Below are positions 45,976 to 59,800 of a stretch of 64,000 nucleotides of DNA, one piece after another. A program made the position numbers and the translations under genes. The notes beneath the pieces were generated by a model. That model worked only from the letters and a program-made list of their open reading frames with translations. It did no database searches and was not told the DNA's origin. This DNA is from Coprinus comatus (taxonomy: Eukaryota; Basidiomycota; Agaricomycetes; Agaricales; Agaricaceae). The DNA lies in the NCBI GenBank assembly GCA_034638255.1, contig JAWPGT010000001.1, positions 1,302,001-1,366,000 on the forward strand, read 5' to 3'. The stretch's first letter is position 1. Each line of letters opens with the position of its first letter.

Positions 45976-47862
45976 TCACATCAGACTCCAAACACCACTA
46001 ATCATACTGATCGCCGTCATAGCACCGATCACAATCACCGGTTTCATATCTCCGTACACAGCTGTCCCACTATTAGGAGCGTTTGATGAACCGCCAGAAC
46101 CAGAGCCTCCAGATGTTGACGCGGGATTGCCTCCAGCTGGTGCGGTGGGTGTGAATGTAGCACTTGGGTTCGCAACGCAAGAGCTCGCGACGGCATCGGC
46201 AGCAGAAGCAGATGAAGGGGAGTTACTATTGACTGTTCCGTTACCAGCAAAACTGCATGCCTGAGCGTCACGGTTGTTGATTTCGTAGTATTGACTCATC
46301 ACATAGGACAACTTGACAGCTACAGATAGTTACAGTCAGTTGAAAATTCGAAACTTCTCAATGTGAACTCACTTGGGTCACAGCCAGAAATACGACCGTA
46401 AACACCGGCCCGACCATCACCACCGATTTCGTTGCAAGAGCCACCTCTTTGGCCAAGCAAATCGCAACCAACATTGATCAATTCTCCAACAATGACATTG
46501 TAGTCAGCAATGGGTGGAACGAATTGGCAACTCAAAGTGTCCTGTAAACACTCGCAGGCGTCCAGATTGGGAGTTGGGGGTAAAGTGTTTGATGCAACCC
46601 AAGTCGTGTTGGTCGTTGGGCAAGAAGGATAACTGGCAGCAGCAGCTTGTGCATCGGACCGAGATGGGCTATTGGGAGGTGAGACGCGAGTATATTGATC
46701 AACCAGACGAGTGAAATCATCGCTAGTTTGAACAGAGGAACCGTCTTGAGAAATAGTGACCATGCCGAATTCACCTGGAGCACTCCTGGCAGGGAAGTAC
46801 GAGAAAGCGATACCACCAGACCAAACAGGGGACATTTGCTGACTGAACAAAGCTCCGGATTCTGTCCAAAGACGAGGAGGACTGCTAATGCAACCAAACT
46901 CGCCGAAATATGCAACGACATTGTAACCAGCAAAATCGGCTGTAGTTCCGGCGTAAGATGCTTCAAAAGACGAATCTCCGCACCATTCACTACCAAGGAT
47001 GTCAGTCAAGTATCTTGCAATACATGGGATTACTTGCTAGTCATTCAGACCGTAAATATCAATAGCGAAAGCATCCGAGTTACTGTTGGTCGGATCACAG
47101 GTGAGGAAGTTTGCGAGAGGCATCCGAAAGTTCGAAGGCCCATTGATTGCTGCATAACCAACGAGTACGTTGGAATTTCTTGATCTCAGGTAAGCTCTGA
47201 CATCACGAGCGGCAGCCTTGACATAGGGTGCGATAGCAGTACCATTATTGATCACAACTTCATTACCAACATTGAAGGCAAGGACATTGTCGTAGCCGCT
47301 GAACGCATCAATGGTAGCAATGTATTGGTCAAGGAGATTTGTTCCCCAGGAAGGAGCATCTCGGGCAACTGAGCCATTGCCCGGTAGCGCCAAGTCGATA
47401 CTAGTTCAGAGATTCAATTGACGAAACAGTAGCTTAAAGGATAGTCTCTTACATTGTGTAAATGCCAGCATTACTGAGAAGATTCATACACCCATCATGG
47501 TTGAGCGATGAGTTGACACTGTAAACACGGATGGTATTGACCGAAAGTTGCTGAAGGAAGGGAAGATCACGCTGGCAAGCTTCTGGGAGAGCAAGAGGAT
47601 CAACAAAATCAGAAGGTTCTCCGAAAGGATTGTCTTCGCTCTCGACAACGGTTCCTGTAAAGTCGGTCAGAATTGTGACAAAAAACATTCGTAAAACCAA
47701 TGCACCTTGCTCTTGATATGCAATTCCTTTGATATAGAAACGGCTACCATCCTCATTGTAGAGGTATCGTCCGACACGACTGACCCTAGGAATAGCCTGA
47801 ACGCTGCAGGATAGAAGGGTAAACGCTGCGAGGAGCGCAGGGATCCTGAAGGATGTGCGCAT
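45976..47862 (-). CDS. GH72 beta-1,3-glucanosyltransferase with X8 domain, GPI-anchored (Gas/Gel)
   Basis: Elongates beta-1,3-glucan at the outer face of the plasma membrane. Five exons (47862-47706, 47654-47453, 47400-47038, 46989-46373, 46319-45976), about 560 residues. Signal peptide ALLAAFTLLSCSVQA. The GH72 acid/base Glu is in FNVGNEV and the nucleophile Glu in AYFGEFGC. A Cys-rich X8/CBM43 domain begins near CECLQDTLSCQF. A Ser/Gly-rich stretch and a hydrophobic C-terminus (VIVIGAMTAISMISGVWSLM) indicate GPI attachment. The intron at 47037-46990 uses a GC donor (GCAAGT), needed to read LNDYEWCGDSSF. Confidence 0.94.
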
Positions 47863-48203
47863 TATAATGAAGGAAAGGAAGGTGGTTCGGTTAGTAGTCG
47901 ATTAGAAACAGTTGGTGGTAAGAACACAAAGTAAAAAGCGCAGTCAAGCGTTGCTGCTTATGTCATACCATGTGGCTGGGGTCCTCTCGGAGGCTCCATG
48001 CCGTTCTCATAAATACATCTTTGACAATACCAGTGTTTGGTATCAAATGATCCCATTCCAATAAGTATACACAGTAGGATTCATCAGTAGTTCGTGTCCA
48101 TGCTCATTCGTCAGTAATAAGTTCATTAATAAGTGATATATCTTCCGCCATCTAGAATTGTGTGCATTTTTGGTATCCTGGCCCAGCCATGGATATAACA
48201 CAA
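47863..48203. other. Intergenic region
   Basis: About 340 bp upstream of the GH72 gene and downstream of the SUR7/PalI gene, both leftward. No gene or repeat recognised. Confidence 0.45.
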
Positions 48204-49287
48204 TCATCGGAACGTGCAACAACTGTAGATTCCAGACTTTGTTAACAGAACAACAAATGGACATAGATGCATGTCATACCTGATCATGTATGGAATGACA
48301 GAAACCACGAGACAGGCAAACGCGGCCCATATCAAATAGAGTCCTGAGCCCACGGAAACGGTAATACCGAGAGGCATCACCTGCCCTCCCGTTGCTTCGA
48401 CTACAGCGCTGTTTATTCCAGACGAGCGTTGTATGATGACTGTCCAAATACATGAACCGATCAGGAGCAAAACACTCCCTGCAATAGCAAACAATGCAGA
48501 AACAAGGAAAGTCATGTTATGTTTGGCGACACCACTAGGTTCACATATTAAATTAGTGATTTGAACCACAGGAAAGCAGAGTACATACGAGATAAAAGCT
48601 GCTGCAGCACATAAAGTTCCCAAGAGCAACATCCAATAAGCCGCTTTTGAGTTGTGGCCAAGGAAGCTGGAGTTCCGGAAAACAAATGTATTGTTGATGA
48701 AAGATTCGGAGAAAATTGACCAGTTGGCGGGCATGTCGGTTGAAATAGCTTCGTAAGGCTTGAATTGTTCACCAATTGTTTGGTTTCCGCAGTGACCAGC
48801 GGTGTCGTTAATGAATGCACAATGGGAGTACATGCCGAATTGATAGTATTGTCGAAGGCCAGCTCCAGCCTGCAGCGGCTCTGAAGCATTGTCAGTATAA
48901 AGGCCCAGCACAGGATCTATGATGGCAAGATGAATGGCATCGCTTGGGATGGAATCAGCCGAGGAAGTGAGATGAATTGCAGACAACGTACCCATATGCC
49001 GATACATTTACTCTAGCCTGAGCGGGGGTCAGAGTAAGGCCAACTGAAGAGTAATAGCACAAACCATATAAATATTGCGCGGCACATTGGACACGTTTAT
49101 TTGTCCAACCTGATAATAAGATTAGATAAGTTTGAGAATACGGTGTCAGGACTCAAGACGTACATGTGCAAAGATCATGAGGAGGACGGAGACAAAACTT
49201 GGAAGTTGAGCATAGGGGTGAAATTTTGGAGGCAACTTGTACTCACGCAAGAACCGAAGCAAAGCTAATGCAGAGCTCTCCTCTCAT
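48204..49287 (-). CDS. SUR7/PalI (Rim9-like) family tetraspan membrane protein
   Basis: Seven exons: 49287-49247, 49197-49164, 49109-49065, 49017-48992, 48942-48589, 48534-48280, 48222-48204, about 257 residues. The N-terminal membrane segment (SVLAFVSVLLMIFAHVGQINVSN) is assembled from three tiny exons. An extracellular loop with Cys and N-glycosylation sites follows, then three more helices (AAYWMLLLGTLCAAAAF, FLVSALFAIAGSVLLLIG, LYLIWAAFACLVVSVIPYM). This is the SUR7/PalI pattern: eisosome or pH-signalling membrane proteins. The last exon adds only six residues (CCTFR end). Which subfamily is not clear. Divergent from the sterol glucosyltransferase gene across 247 bp. Confidence 0.8.
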
Positions 49288-49534
49288 TGTGGGATATTTG
49301 GATTATGGAGGAGACAGGAGGGAGACAGCCGGCTGCTCTTGCGATCAGCGAGTTATAAGCCCCAATCGTCCAACACACGACAATGGCGTGTAAGTTTGGA
49401 GGGAAATGAACCTGTGCTTATGTAAGGCAGCCATTACGTCAGGCACTGCTATAGTGAGGTGCAGCCAGAAGGGCCGCCCAAACAAGTCCCACAACGGCTG
49501 ACTGACGCGGCTCCGTCTGGCTCTCAAGAATAAC

Positions 49535-52500
49535 ATGTCATCCACCCAAGATGGTGCCTCACCTGTAGACCCACAGCCAAGACCGCTCCGCCTCTCCAGC
49601 TCCCTCTCGGTCGGCTGCAAGGACGTCCCCACGAGCCGTGTCAGCCGCATATCTACAGCAGTTGAGAAGACCGTTAACCAACTGACCAGGAGTGTTTCCG
49701 CAAAGCTACCACATCCCACCCTGTTATCACAGTCACCTCCTTTACAAAAGTCGAGGTTTTCTATGAGCCGGAAGAGTAAACGTCAGCCTTCGGACAGTGC
49801 AAGCAGTGGTATGTGCGACTTTCTGATGGCAAAGAATCATTTCATGTCTGAAATATTACTATAGTCACATCCCCGACCAGCCCCCGCTTTTCCAACATCC
49901 TCTCCATCCAAGCCACCTCATCAGAATCTACAGTAACACCAAACGACGACAGCCCTTTTGTCCGACCCCCATCTCCTCAGGCTCAATCCTCTATAAGTTC
50001 GTACTGGGCTGAAGGATCTGTATGTGTGACTGTCCGTTTGGCATGGAATACTTTACTTATGTATCCTAGATGCACATGGGGACACAGACCCTAATTCAAG
50101 CATTACAAGCCTTTGGTCCATGGTCTGATCCAGACCGTGAGGAAGAAGGCTCCCCTCAAGATCAGGATGTAGAGACGGATGAGGACGCTCCGGAAGGTGA
50201 GCAATCTAATCATGTAGTATCAGCAATTGCTGAGAATGTTCTAGTGGACCGCCTTTCATCGTCAATCCATGCGATTCATAGACCGCTAGCTCTGTCGCGC
50301 AGGATGAATATTCCACCACGGAACAGACAACCTGGTGAAGATACACTCGTAGAAGAGCCGGAAACATATTTATCAGACGAGGATGTGGAGCAAGACTTCG
50401 AAGAGCCTACTAACACATCAACAACCTGTCCTCCCACAAAGGCACACTCCTTACCTCCCCCGATTAATGTATCATCCACAAACCCATTCAAGTTTATGGA
50501 TAATCGAACAGGAAGTCTGGCCACGATTCGCCTGCATCGGAGGTCAAAATTGGCAGCGAAACTCAGAGACATTTTCGAATTAGAGGGAATTCAAGAAGTA
50601 TTAGCAGGTCAGCATATCCTCTATATCATGAGCGAGTAATCGTAACATCATTCTAGAGTTGCCATGCTGGCTTATGCGCTCAGTGTGTATGTATATATTC
50701 ACGGACTCATGAGCATATTCTAACCAGTCCACAGTACTGCAAGGATACATGTTTCTCACTAACTCGTATGTCTGTTTCTTTGCCCACATACCATCGCGCG
50801 AGGTAATTCTACCACTTTTCCTATCAAAACAAATATATTTAACTCCTCTTAGGACCAAGTACTCAAATCCGGATCGTTGAACAAGAAGGCCCAAAGAACA
50901 AAACGCTGGATTAAGCACTGGTTTGTGCTTAAGAACGATGCCCTGTCGTGGTACAACTCCTCGTCTGTAAGTCTTGAGAAACTCCTAACATTATAACGAT
51001 TTAACTTTGAATTTTAAGGACCCCTATTTTCCCCACGGTATCATTGATCTCCGGTACGCGACTTCTTGTGACACAGTAGGGGAGAAAGAGTTCCGGTTGC
51101 GTACAGTCCAGAGGACTGTCACTCTGTCCGCGGACTCTGTGCCTAGTCGTGATGAATGGGTGAAGGCCATACGTAAAGTTATCTTCAAAGCCCAGAACAT
51201 GGGAGATAGCGTGAAGGTTAGAATTTCATGCAGTATCTTGAGCTAAATCTCAATGGCTCGTACCACAGATTGCCATCCCTTATAGTGCTATCGTTGATGT
51301 CGAGAAATCCTCCGCCTTAGATTTTAGTGAGACGATAGAAGTTAAAGTTTTCGACAAGGAAGGAAATTATTCCATGGACTCCTATTTCTTTGCATATTTC
51401 CATAATTTATCTGCAGCTCTTGAACAAATACGTGATGCGATTCGCAACGCTCAAGTCGTTCCTGTGGAAGACCAGAATCAAACTGTCCTTGATACGACTG
51501 CGACACGGTCCCCTACGACGGCAGCATCAGTAGAACAATCCTCTGGTACAATAGACTCAACTGCTACAAAGACTTCCTTCCCAAGTTTCCGATTAAGTTC
51601 GCTACTCCGTCCCTTCTCCGAGCTGGCCAGATCTCCCAGTGGTTCAACCCCAAGCTCCTCCGAGCTGTCCATCAAGTCAGAGGACTTCACGCATGTAACC
51701 CGTCGAACAAATAGTTTTGTACCCATAACCGAATCGCCAGAGACGATTGATACGCCAACCTTGGCAACGTCTCCCATGTCTCAAGGAATAAATGAAGAAT
51801 TGTCCAAAGATCAAAGCAAAATCATTGAACACACGTACCCACCCTCTACTTCCCTCAATTCCGCAGTCCCTAACCATCCTTCCTTGCGCAGTGATTCTAG
51901 CAGTTCTAGCAGTTCTTGGGGTGTTGGTGTTCCATCTTGGCTCAAGACACGTCGGATATTTGGGACACCGGCTATACCACAGCATGCTGCGTCGGCGGAC
52001 CAAGTTAAAGAAATTTATTCCTCTACTAACTCGCTTTCGGGACCGCAAAATCGAACTAATGGATGGGGAGATATGGCATATAGTATCCTTGAAACACCAA
52101 GCATCACAATTGACCCAGAGACGACAGAGAAATTTCGCGCTGCTTTTGCCTATGATGAGAAGGAAAATCTACTTGGCTGTGTGTCTTATGGTTGGTCCTT
52201 TCTATGACGTTGAACTGACTTTCGCATTTTAGACTTTCCGGGATACATTTTTAGGCTGCTTCCGGTTTTCGGTAGACTATATATTTCTACGAACTATTTC
52301 TGCTTCAAGTCTAGTGGTCCTTTAGCTGCAAGAACAACCGTTCGTCATCACACACTATTCTTCTCACATCGGACCATAATTTAATTACTTCCTATAGATG
52401 GCCCTGCCTGTTCGTGATATTATGGCGGTTCAGAGATCTAGAGCAACACGATTTGGTCATCATGGGTTGATTGTGATTGTAAAGGGTCACGAAGAGCTCT

Positions 52501-54826
52501 TCTTTGAGTTTAATGCTGAAGAAAAGCGGGACTCCTTCATACTCTTACTCGAACGTCAAATGGAAGATGTCAGGAAGCGACTTGCTACCGGAGAAAATCT
52601 TGTTCTTTCTTCGGGAAAGCGAGAGGCATTAATTTTAGAAGAATTGGAACCAAAGGACACTGTCTCCTCTCCCGATCTAACGACCATCCCGGATAGCATG
52701 TCAGAATCCTTACCTGCAGTTATGTTTACGTCTGCGTCGTCAACATTCTTGACGTTCAAACCTCAGAAAGCTCTGCATTTTACTTTCTTGACAATCGGGT
52801 CTAGAGGAGATGTTCAACCATACATTGCTTTGGCCAAAGGTCTTATGGCAGATGGTCATAAATGTCGTATTGCGACTCATGGAGAGTTTAAAGACTGGAT
52901 TGAATCTGTACGTTCAATTTTTCAATTGCTTTACACTGTTTTTGACGAGGGTTTTATATATAGTATGGTATCGAATTTGGTTATGTAGGTGGTGACCCTG
53001 CTGAACTCATGCGCATCTGTGTCGAGAATGGCACGTTCACCGTTTCTTTCTTGAAGGAAGGACTGTTGAAAGTTTGTTTCTCTATCAGCTGCATCAGATC
53101 TGATCTAAACTCATTATATCTCAGTTCCGAGGTTGGTTAGACGATTTGTTGAAGACTTCATGGGAAGCTTGCCAGGGAACAGATGTATTAGTTGAGAGTC
53201 CGAGCGCTATGGGTGGTTATCATATCGCAGAGGCTCTTGCTATTCCGTACTTCCGTGCTTTCACTATGACCTGGACCAGAACTCGGTGAGCATATAGCAT
53301 ATATGCTATCAGACACATTTGACTTATATACTTGCCTTTACTAGGGCTTATCCACACGCGTTCGCCGTGCCCGAGCGGAAGGTACATTATTATACTCTAT
53401 CTATTGAATATCAGCTAACCCACAGTAATAGATGGGTGGAAGTTATAATTATATGGTATGTATCCTACTACAGCTTCAATATTTCATCTTTCTAATTACA
53501 TTTTTCAAAAGTCCTATGTTATGTTCGATCAAGTATTTTGGAGGGCGATATCTGGCCAAATTAACAGATGGCGTCGTAAACTTTTACACCTACCAGCGAC
53601 CAGTTTGGACAAAATGGAACCGCATAAGATTCCCTTTTTGTACAATTTCAGCCCTCAAATAGTACCTCCTCCTCTTGACTGGCCCGAATGGATTCGTGTT
53701 ACAGGTACTAATTAATCTACATCAGCAACATAAAAAATTAACGAAATATTGTTCAGGTTATTGGTTCCTTGATGATGCTGACGTTAGTGCCAAGAAGTGG
53801 TCCCCTCCCACAGACCTCCTAGAATTCATTGACACAGCACATCACAATGGAAAGAAAGTAGTGTACATTGGTTTTGGCAGTATAGTCGTCCCGGATCCCA
53901 AGACCATGACTAAATGTGTCATCGATGCCGTGGTTAAAAGCGGTGTATATGCTATCCTCTCCAAAGGATGGTCTGATCGCCTCATCAAGAGCGGAGGCAA
54001 TACAGAAGCTGAAGAACCATTACCACCACAAATTTATCCTATTCATGCAATTCCTCATGATTGGCTTTTCAAACGTATTGACGCTGCTTGTCACCATGGA
54101 GGCGCTGGTACTACAGGCGCCAGTTTACGAGGTAAGCCTTATTGTGATACTGGATCGCTTTATCGTAGTACTTAATATGCATTTAGCTGGAATTCCGACT
54201 ATCATCCGCCCGTTCTTTGGTGACCAATTCTTCTGGGCTGATAGGGTTGAAGCTCTAGGAGTTGGTTCTGGTGTCAGGAAGCTCACTGTGGCCACACTTG
54301 CTGAAGCTCTGAGAGCAGCAACCACAGATCAAAGACAGATTGATCGTGCTAAAATTATTGGTGAACAAATACGAGCTGTATGTATCCCCTTTATATTTGA
54401 CCTGAAATGAGTTTTAACGGCTTTATCATAAAGGAAAATGGTGTGGCCACCGCTATTGAATCCATTTATAGAGACCTTGAATATGCTCGTTCGTTAATCA
54501 AGCATACCGCCCCAGTAGAACATGATCAAGAGGAACACGAATCTCAACAAATAGTAACAAGAACCCATGAACGATCCGGTTCCAATAACTTGTCCCCCAG
54601 TTCCCTCGACTCTACTGGATCACTCCGTGGCGCACCCAGTGAAGATTGGAGTGTGATTTCTGAACAGGATGATCAAGAGAGGAGGGCCTCCCTTGATTCT
54701 ATCTCGAGTGATATTAAAGTTAAAAAGTGTCTTTTGAAGAAAACTAGTATTGCCGCCGCTATGCGCTCAGTTTTATCCGATTCCTTAACACGACAACGCA
54801 CAATTTCCAACACGTCACGTCAATGA
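49535..54826 (+). CDS. ATG26: Sterol 3-beta-glucosyltransferase (ATG26/UGT51 type)
   Basis: Glucosylates membrane sterols from UDP-glucose; in some fungi it is needed for pexophagy. About 20 exons, beginning 49535-49808, 49865-50019, 50070-50607. Order: Ser-rich N-terminus; first GRAM region ([14 protein letters not shown]); PH domain ([20 protein letters not shown] to AIRKVI); disordered Ser/Pro linker; second GRAM ([17 protein letters not shown]); GT28 N-terminal domain [23 protein letters not shown]-terminal GT-B domain with [28 protein letters not shown] and [16 protein letters not shown], the UDP-sugar site. A Ser-rich tail of about 120 residues ends TSRQ. All ATG26 landmarks are present. 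Confidence 0.93.
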
Positions 54827-54978
54827 CCTCTCATCCATATACCGCTTGCATTTCTCATTTCTTGGCTTTTTTTATCCCGTTGGTTTAGCTTTCTAATAAA
54901 GCTCTGTAGAATAATTTTTTGCGCATTGTAGATATTCCATGATTTCCACTTTTTTGTTCTCTTATATAATATGTACAT

Positions 54979-56757
54979 CTAATTTACATCCCCACCCCCC
55001 GAGTTAGATTCCTTATCATAATGTTCGTCGAATACATCTTTACTGAATTGACCGAACGTCTTTTCGGGAGAAAGGGATTGATCCGTATTAGGTTGCATGA
55101 AAAGAGCAAAGGTTTCACGAGAAATATTGCTTGCTTCGCCGTCTGTTCCACTTGAACCCACACGAACACAATGAGGAGTAGCTCGTAACCTGCCACCAGT
55201 TGCAACTTCTAATGCTTCTCCTGTTTGGAATGCAAGACAATCAACTGGAATTGAGACTTTCGTAAGATCGCCTCCTCTGGTACGGATGTAAAGTCCAGAT
55301 GAAGGTGAAGGAGATGGAACTGTAGTAGGTTCACCATTTGTTTCCTTGCGCAAAAACATAGCCTAAATTCATAATATACAACTATGAGCAACAGTTCAGG
55401 GTATACTATAAATGTAGGACTTACAGAGCATAACCCAGTCAGTAAAGAATGGTCCAAATGGAACCCGCACCAACTATCAATAGCTTCATCCTCTTTCGGT
55501 ACTATTTGCGAGGGAGGTGGAGGGAAGTAATGCAAAAGGCGAGCTTTAGTCGTTTGTGAAGAACTGATTAATTCTGGCAATGACATAGTGGAATCTGATA
55601 AATGCGATAGTGCTAACAAAAAAAAAATCAAGGTAAGACTTGGGGGGAATTTTTTAAATGCTAGTAGGTATAATCCTTCTCACCAAATGGTTGGCAAGCC
55701 ATTGCCAATTGGCATCCGACTTTGAAAATGAATCTATAACATTTTCGTCAAATCAAATGTATATAGGAATCCCAAAGGAAACATACCCTCCAAGGTCCTT
55801 GAATGCATCTTCAAATCCCTCTACACCTCTCTCATCTCTTTTGGGCCCTAGAGAACATGAGTTAATATCATACTCTAATGAACGTAGAGATAGTAACTTA
55901 CAGATGTTTTGTCCATAGTATTCAGGATATTTTACTTGTTCTGTAGGCGATACTTCGGGTTTATCCACAACGGGGTTAGCATAGTAAGAACCCTTGAGGG
56001 TATCTACAACCCCACTGAGTTTCAAGCATTGCGAGGCAGAGTCAATGGCTCATCAGTCTTACCTGGTTTCCCATTCATAAATTCCTTTCGAAAATAACAA
56101 TAACATCAAGATGCATATTCTTAGAATAACTCGTAAGCTTACCTTCCCATGGGACCATCCAAAACTAGACCCCAAAATATACATAATCTCAGATACATGA
56201 TCATGGATCGCAGTAAAATTGGAATCAAATGTTATGTTACTTACCTATATCTACTTGCAGGATCTGTGTACTTCTCCCTAACATTTTCAGGTAACTCTGC
56301 GAAGCGATACGCCAATTTTAACAGTCTTTCACGATAGACTGGATATTGAGGGGGCAAATCGCGAACAATGACAATACCCAGCGATTTGGGCTGAGAACCA
56401 AAAGCTTCCTCTATCATGTAATGTAATTAATATCTTGAGTTTTACGGCTATGAGCGAGAGTAATTAAGACCAGGACGTACCGATGGCGTCCCCAAGTGTA
56501 AGGGGCGATGAAACTAGGGTGTTGTATGAGATAGAGACTGCGCCTTCTGCGGTATGAGTGATGGGCTGCATCTGCCTTGTTAGGGTAGCCATAGTGCGGG
56601 TTAACATTGTGCTCCCCATATTCAGTGATAGTACGGACAAGGAATCTGTTTTTCTGGTTCCTAGCGACGTGTCTCCTCGTGGTGTTTCAAACGAGCAAAC
56701 ATCCACATCATAGGGGTACAATTCACCCAAGTTGGTTTCCACCATGTGCTGCTGCAT
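54979..56757 (-). CDS. Isopenicillin-N-synthase-like 2OG-Fe(II) dioxygenase
   Basis: Clavaminate/IPNS-like oxygenase. Nine exons: 56757-56481, 56410-56245, 56164-56143 (22 nt), 56084-56063 (22 nt), 56003-55902, 55847-55787, 55733-55684, 55612-55425, 55362-54979, about 423 residues. Core: SLGIVIVRDLPPQYPVYRERLL, then YSFGWSHGKEFMNGKPDTLKGSYYANP. The iron ligands appear as HLD in WCGFHLDHSLLTGL and a later His in TPHCVRVG, whose Arg may bind 2-oxoglutarate. Motif spacing fits the family; the substrate is unknown. Two consecutive 22-nt exons complete a conserved SHGKE segment. The start at 56757 is the first in-frame ATG seen. Confidence 0.85.
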
Positions 56758-56898
56758 GATCCGAGAACATCTGTCAGATTGTCACCTATTGTCACTTAAG
56801 CTCCCCAAACCACTCAAACATCATGCATCATTACATACATACAAGTTACAACACTATCCAGAAAGATAGGAAGAAGAATAAATACAAAAACAGTAATC

Positions 56899-59800
56899 TC
56901 ATAAAGAGTCTCCGTCTGGCAGCTTCAAAAGGTCAACCTGGGACAAGGCACCGCGTAAAGCTTCTCCAGTCTCATCAATTGAATGCAAGAAACGTAATAG
57001 CTGCCTGCATAGCTGCCACTCTTTATGCTCCAATGCGGATTCCAAGAGCCGGACAGCGTCCTGGTTATTTTCGTCCAATTGTTCAAGATTATGTAACACC
57101 AAAAGATAAGATCCAGCCGTTGTTAGGCGTCCAGAAGACATGCAGGCCTGATGATAGGAGATAAGTGGAAAGCATAGAGTGTAGACATTGTTGAAAAGCG
57201 GACCTCAAACAATTGCTTCGGGTTCCCTACGACATCGAACAGGCGGCGCCATCTAGTCATTTCCGTTTTCCTCGCACATCCAACGACGACATCCAACGCA
57301 ACATCAAAGTGATCCAGGAACTCTATGACAGCTGGTAAAATAGAGTCTGTGCCTATGTCGTTTGCGATACCATTACTAGCCTCCGACTCGATAACTGTGT
57401 GGAGCAAGATCTCCAAAGCATGGGCGAAAAAGACAAGATTTTTGTATTGAGAAGCAAATATCACAGCCTCTTTCAGCTGTCCAGCGGCCAGTTGATAATG
57501 GAGTAGGTGCTGCAAAAAGAGATGTGACTATAAAATAATCAATTGACTTTGCACTCCCAAGAATAGCTGCCAATCTCACGCTGGTCGCATGTCTGAACAT
57601 GACAAAAGGCAAGTTCGATCTTGTTCCCAGTTCATTTTCTGCTCCGATAATGATTCCCTTGTCCATCAAAACCGCTGTTTTCGTGTAAGCCATATAAAAT
57701 CGACGAAGGTTTGGGACTAACAAAGGGGATAGAAGCTCAGTGGTATTGTCACACTCTCTTTGACATCCTCTGTGATTTCTTCGGTCGTAGGTTGCTTCTC
57801 AATAGCTAGAGCATTCAACCAAATTCGAATGCCCTGTGCATCATATGCCCATAGGGAATTCTCAAGGGCACTAATTCCCCGAAGGTGAATCCAACAGAAC
57901 TCAATCCTATCAGCAAATATCTGCATGTCGTACTTCACCTCTTGATCGGCGGACTATAACGATGATTAAAGATATTCCATCTGTACTGCGCTGCATAGAA
58001 AGGAAAAATACCTTGCGCGGTTTCAACAATATCATCTGACCTCCAACAACCATAAGAACGGTAGCTACAGCGAGGTCATCAACAGGATCTCCCATATCTA
58101 TACAACAACTTTAGCTAATTCAATATTTAGGTATGAATTGACTCACGCTTCTGTGCACTAGGGATCATCCAACTAAGCATTCGTACTGCATTCGGCGCTG
58201 AAATAATACCAGCAAATGTAATGCTGCCACAGAGATGTAACTTGATGGTATCTGTAGTTGGAACCACAAGATAATGGTATAGTGTGTTATCCAAGGTATA
58301 CACCAATAGCGAGTTATCCACCAAAGAGAGAATAACAACTGGGGAAGGAAGAATCTCCCTATGGAGCACATTGGTATTGCTCAATTCGAGATCCCGGGAA
58401 TAGAGGCGTATCTAAGCAGTATAGTTAAGTCTGGGTCAAAACCTAATCCTGAAACAAAGCTTACTTGGTATGAATGAGTAACTTCCACCGCAGCGATCAA
58501 AACGTGGTGGAACCACAGTAATCCTCCTCTGACTGCAAACGCTTGTTCTTGATTTTCATCAGAGAATACTTTCCAACGTCCCGAAGTCGAACTATAATGT
58601 ATTAGTCCTCGTCTGCCGGCGATAGCAACTAGGCGACCATCTGCGCTGATAGAGGAATACCGTATAGGCCAATTGTTCGCCAGATAATACTGGGGGATCT
58701 GGAAGTTGCGATATGAACGTTTGTTATTGCCTAAAACGAAATTGTAGTACAAACCTTGATATGCTGCCACACATCAGACTCTGGGTTGATCACGCTCATA
58801 TCCGGTTGATCAGCACCCCGATATACGAGGGCCCGGTCGTCCATCTGTAAAAATGCATATCGCGTATTGTCCTGTCATATGTGTTAATATTATGAATACG
58901 CATCCCAAACCCAACTGGACAGAAAAATGTACCGGATTTTGTTGTCCGGTAGTAGCGCTCTTGGCAAAAGGGATAATAAACAACTGTCCGTCAATCTCTA
59001 AATGATGACTTTAGCATCTCGATATTTCGCAAAAAATGAATAGGATCCTACTCGCTGTATGTTGTCGTGCCAAGAGGAAGAGCTCGAAGTTTCCTGGGCC
59101 CCAGAACTAGAGGGAGTTAGCCGCGAATTGCGACTCGCAATATAACACACTCACAAGGTTCCGTATTCCCCTCATAAATATATCTTGAAATCTGTTGCTG
59201 TGGGTCACTGAACTATAAAGCACAGGACAAACACGTACCTGGAAGTATCTGGTATATCTTCAACCTCTAATCCAGATGCAAGGCATCTACCCCCAACACT
59301 AAATACTCCCCATCCATTCATCCAGCCAACAGCAAGTACATAGCCGTCGGAGCTCCACTCGAGGGCACATACATGGCCTGTAGGTCTACTAAATGCATTG
59401 GGGACTTCGATTATTTGGGACTTGGGCATGACTCCCTCCCGAGACGGAAAGTTCTTGAATTCTAGGCCTCCCCTGCTCAATGACAAGTTAACTTTCGGGG
59501 GTAAGTGCGCATGTGCTAGAAACACTGACCCATGAACGCCGATAGCAAAAATCGAGAACTTCGTATTAATTGCAATAGCGGTGGCGTAGTTTGGCTCCTG
59601 GTACTTTTGCGAGGTAGATGCTTCAAGTCGCTGTTTCTGAACCCACTTTGGAGTAACAAAATCATGTATGCAAGTTCCATGCCAACCGAAACGTTGGTGT
59701 GGCTTGGAAGCGATTCCCTTGAGACCCTCAATCTAAGTCAAAACCTCATAAAAGACGTGGGATACACCCTACCTGGTCTTTCTCTGTTTCCTCAGGATCA

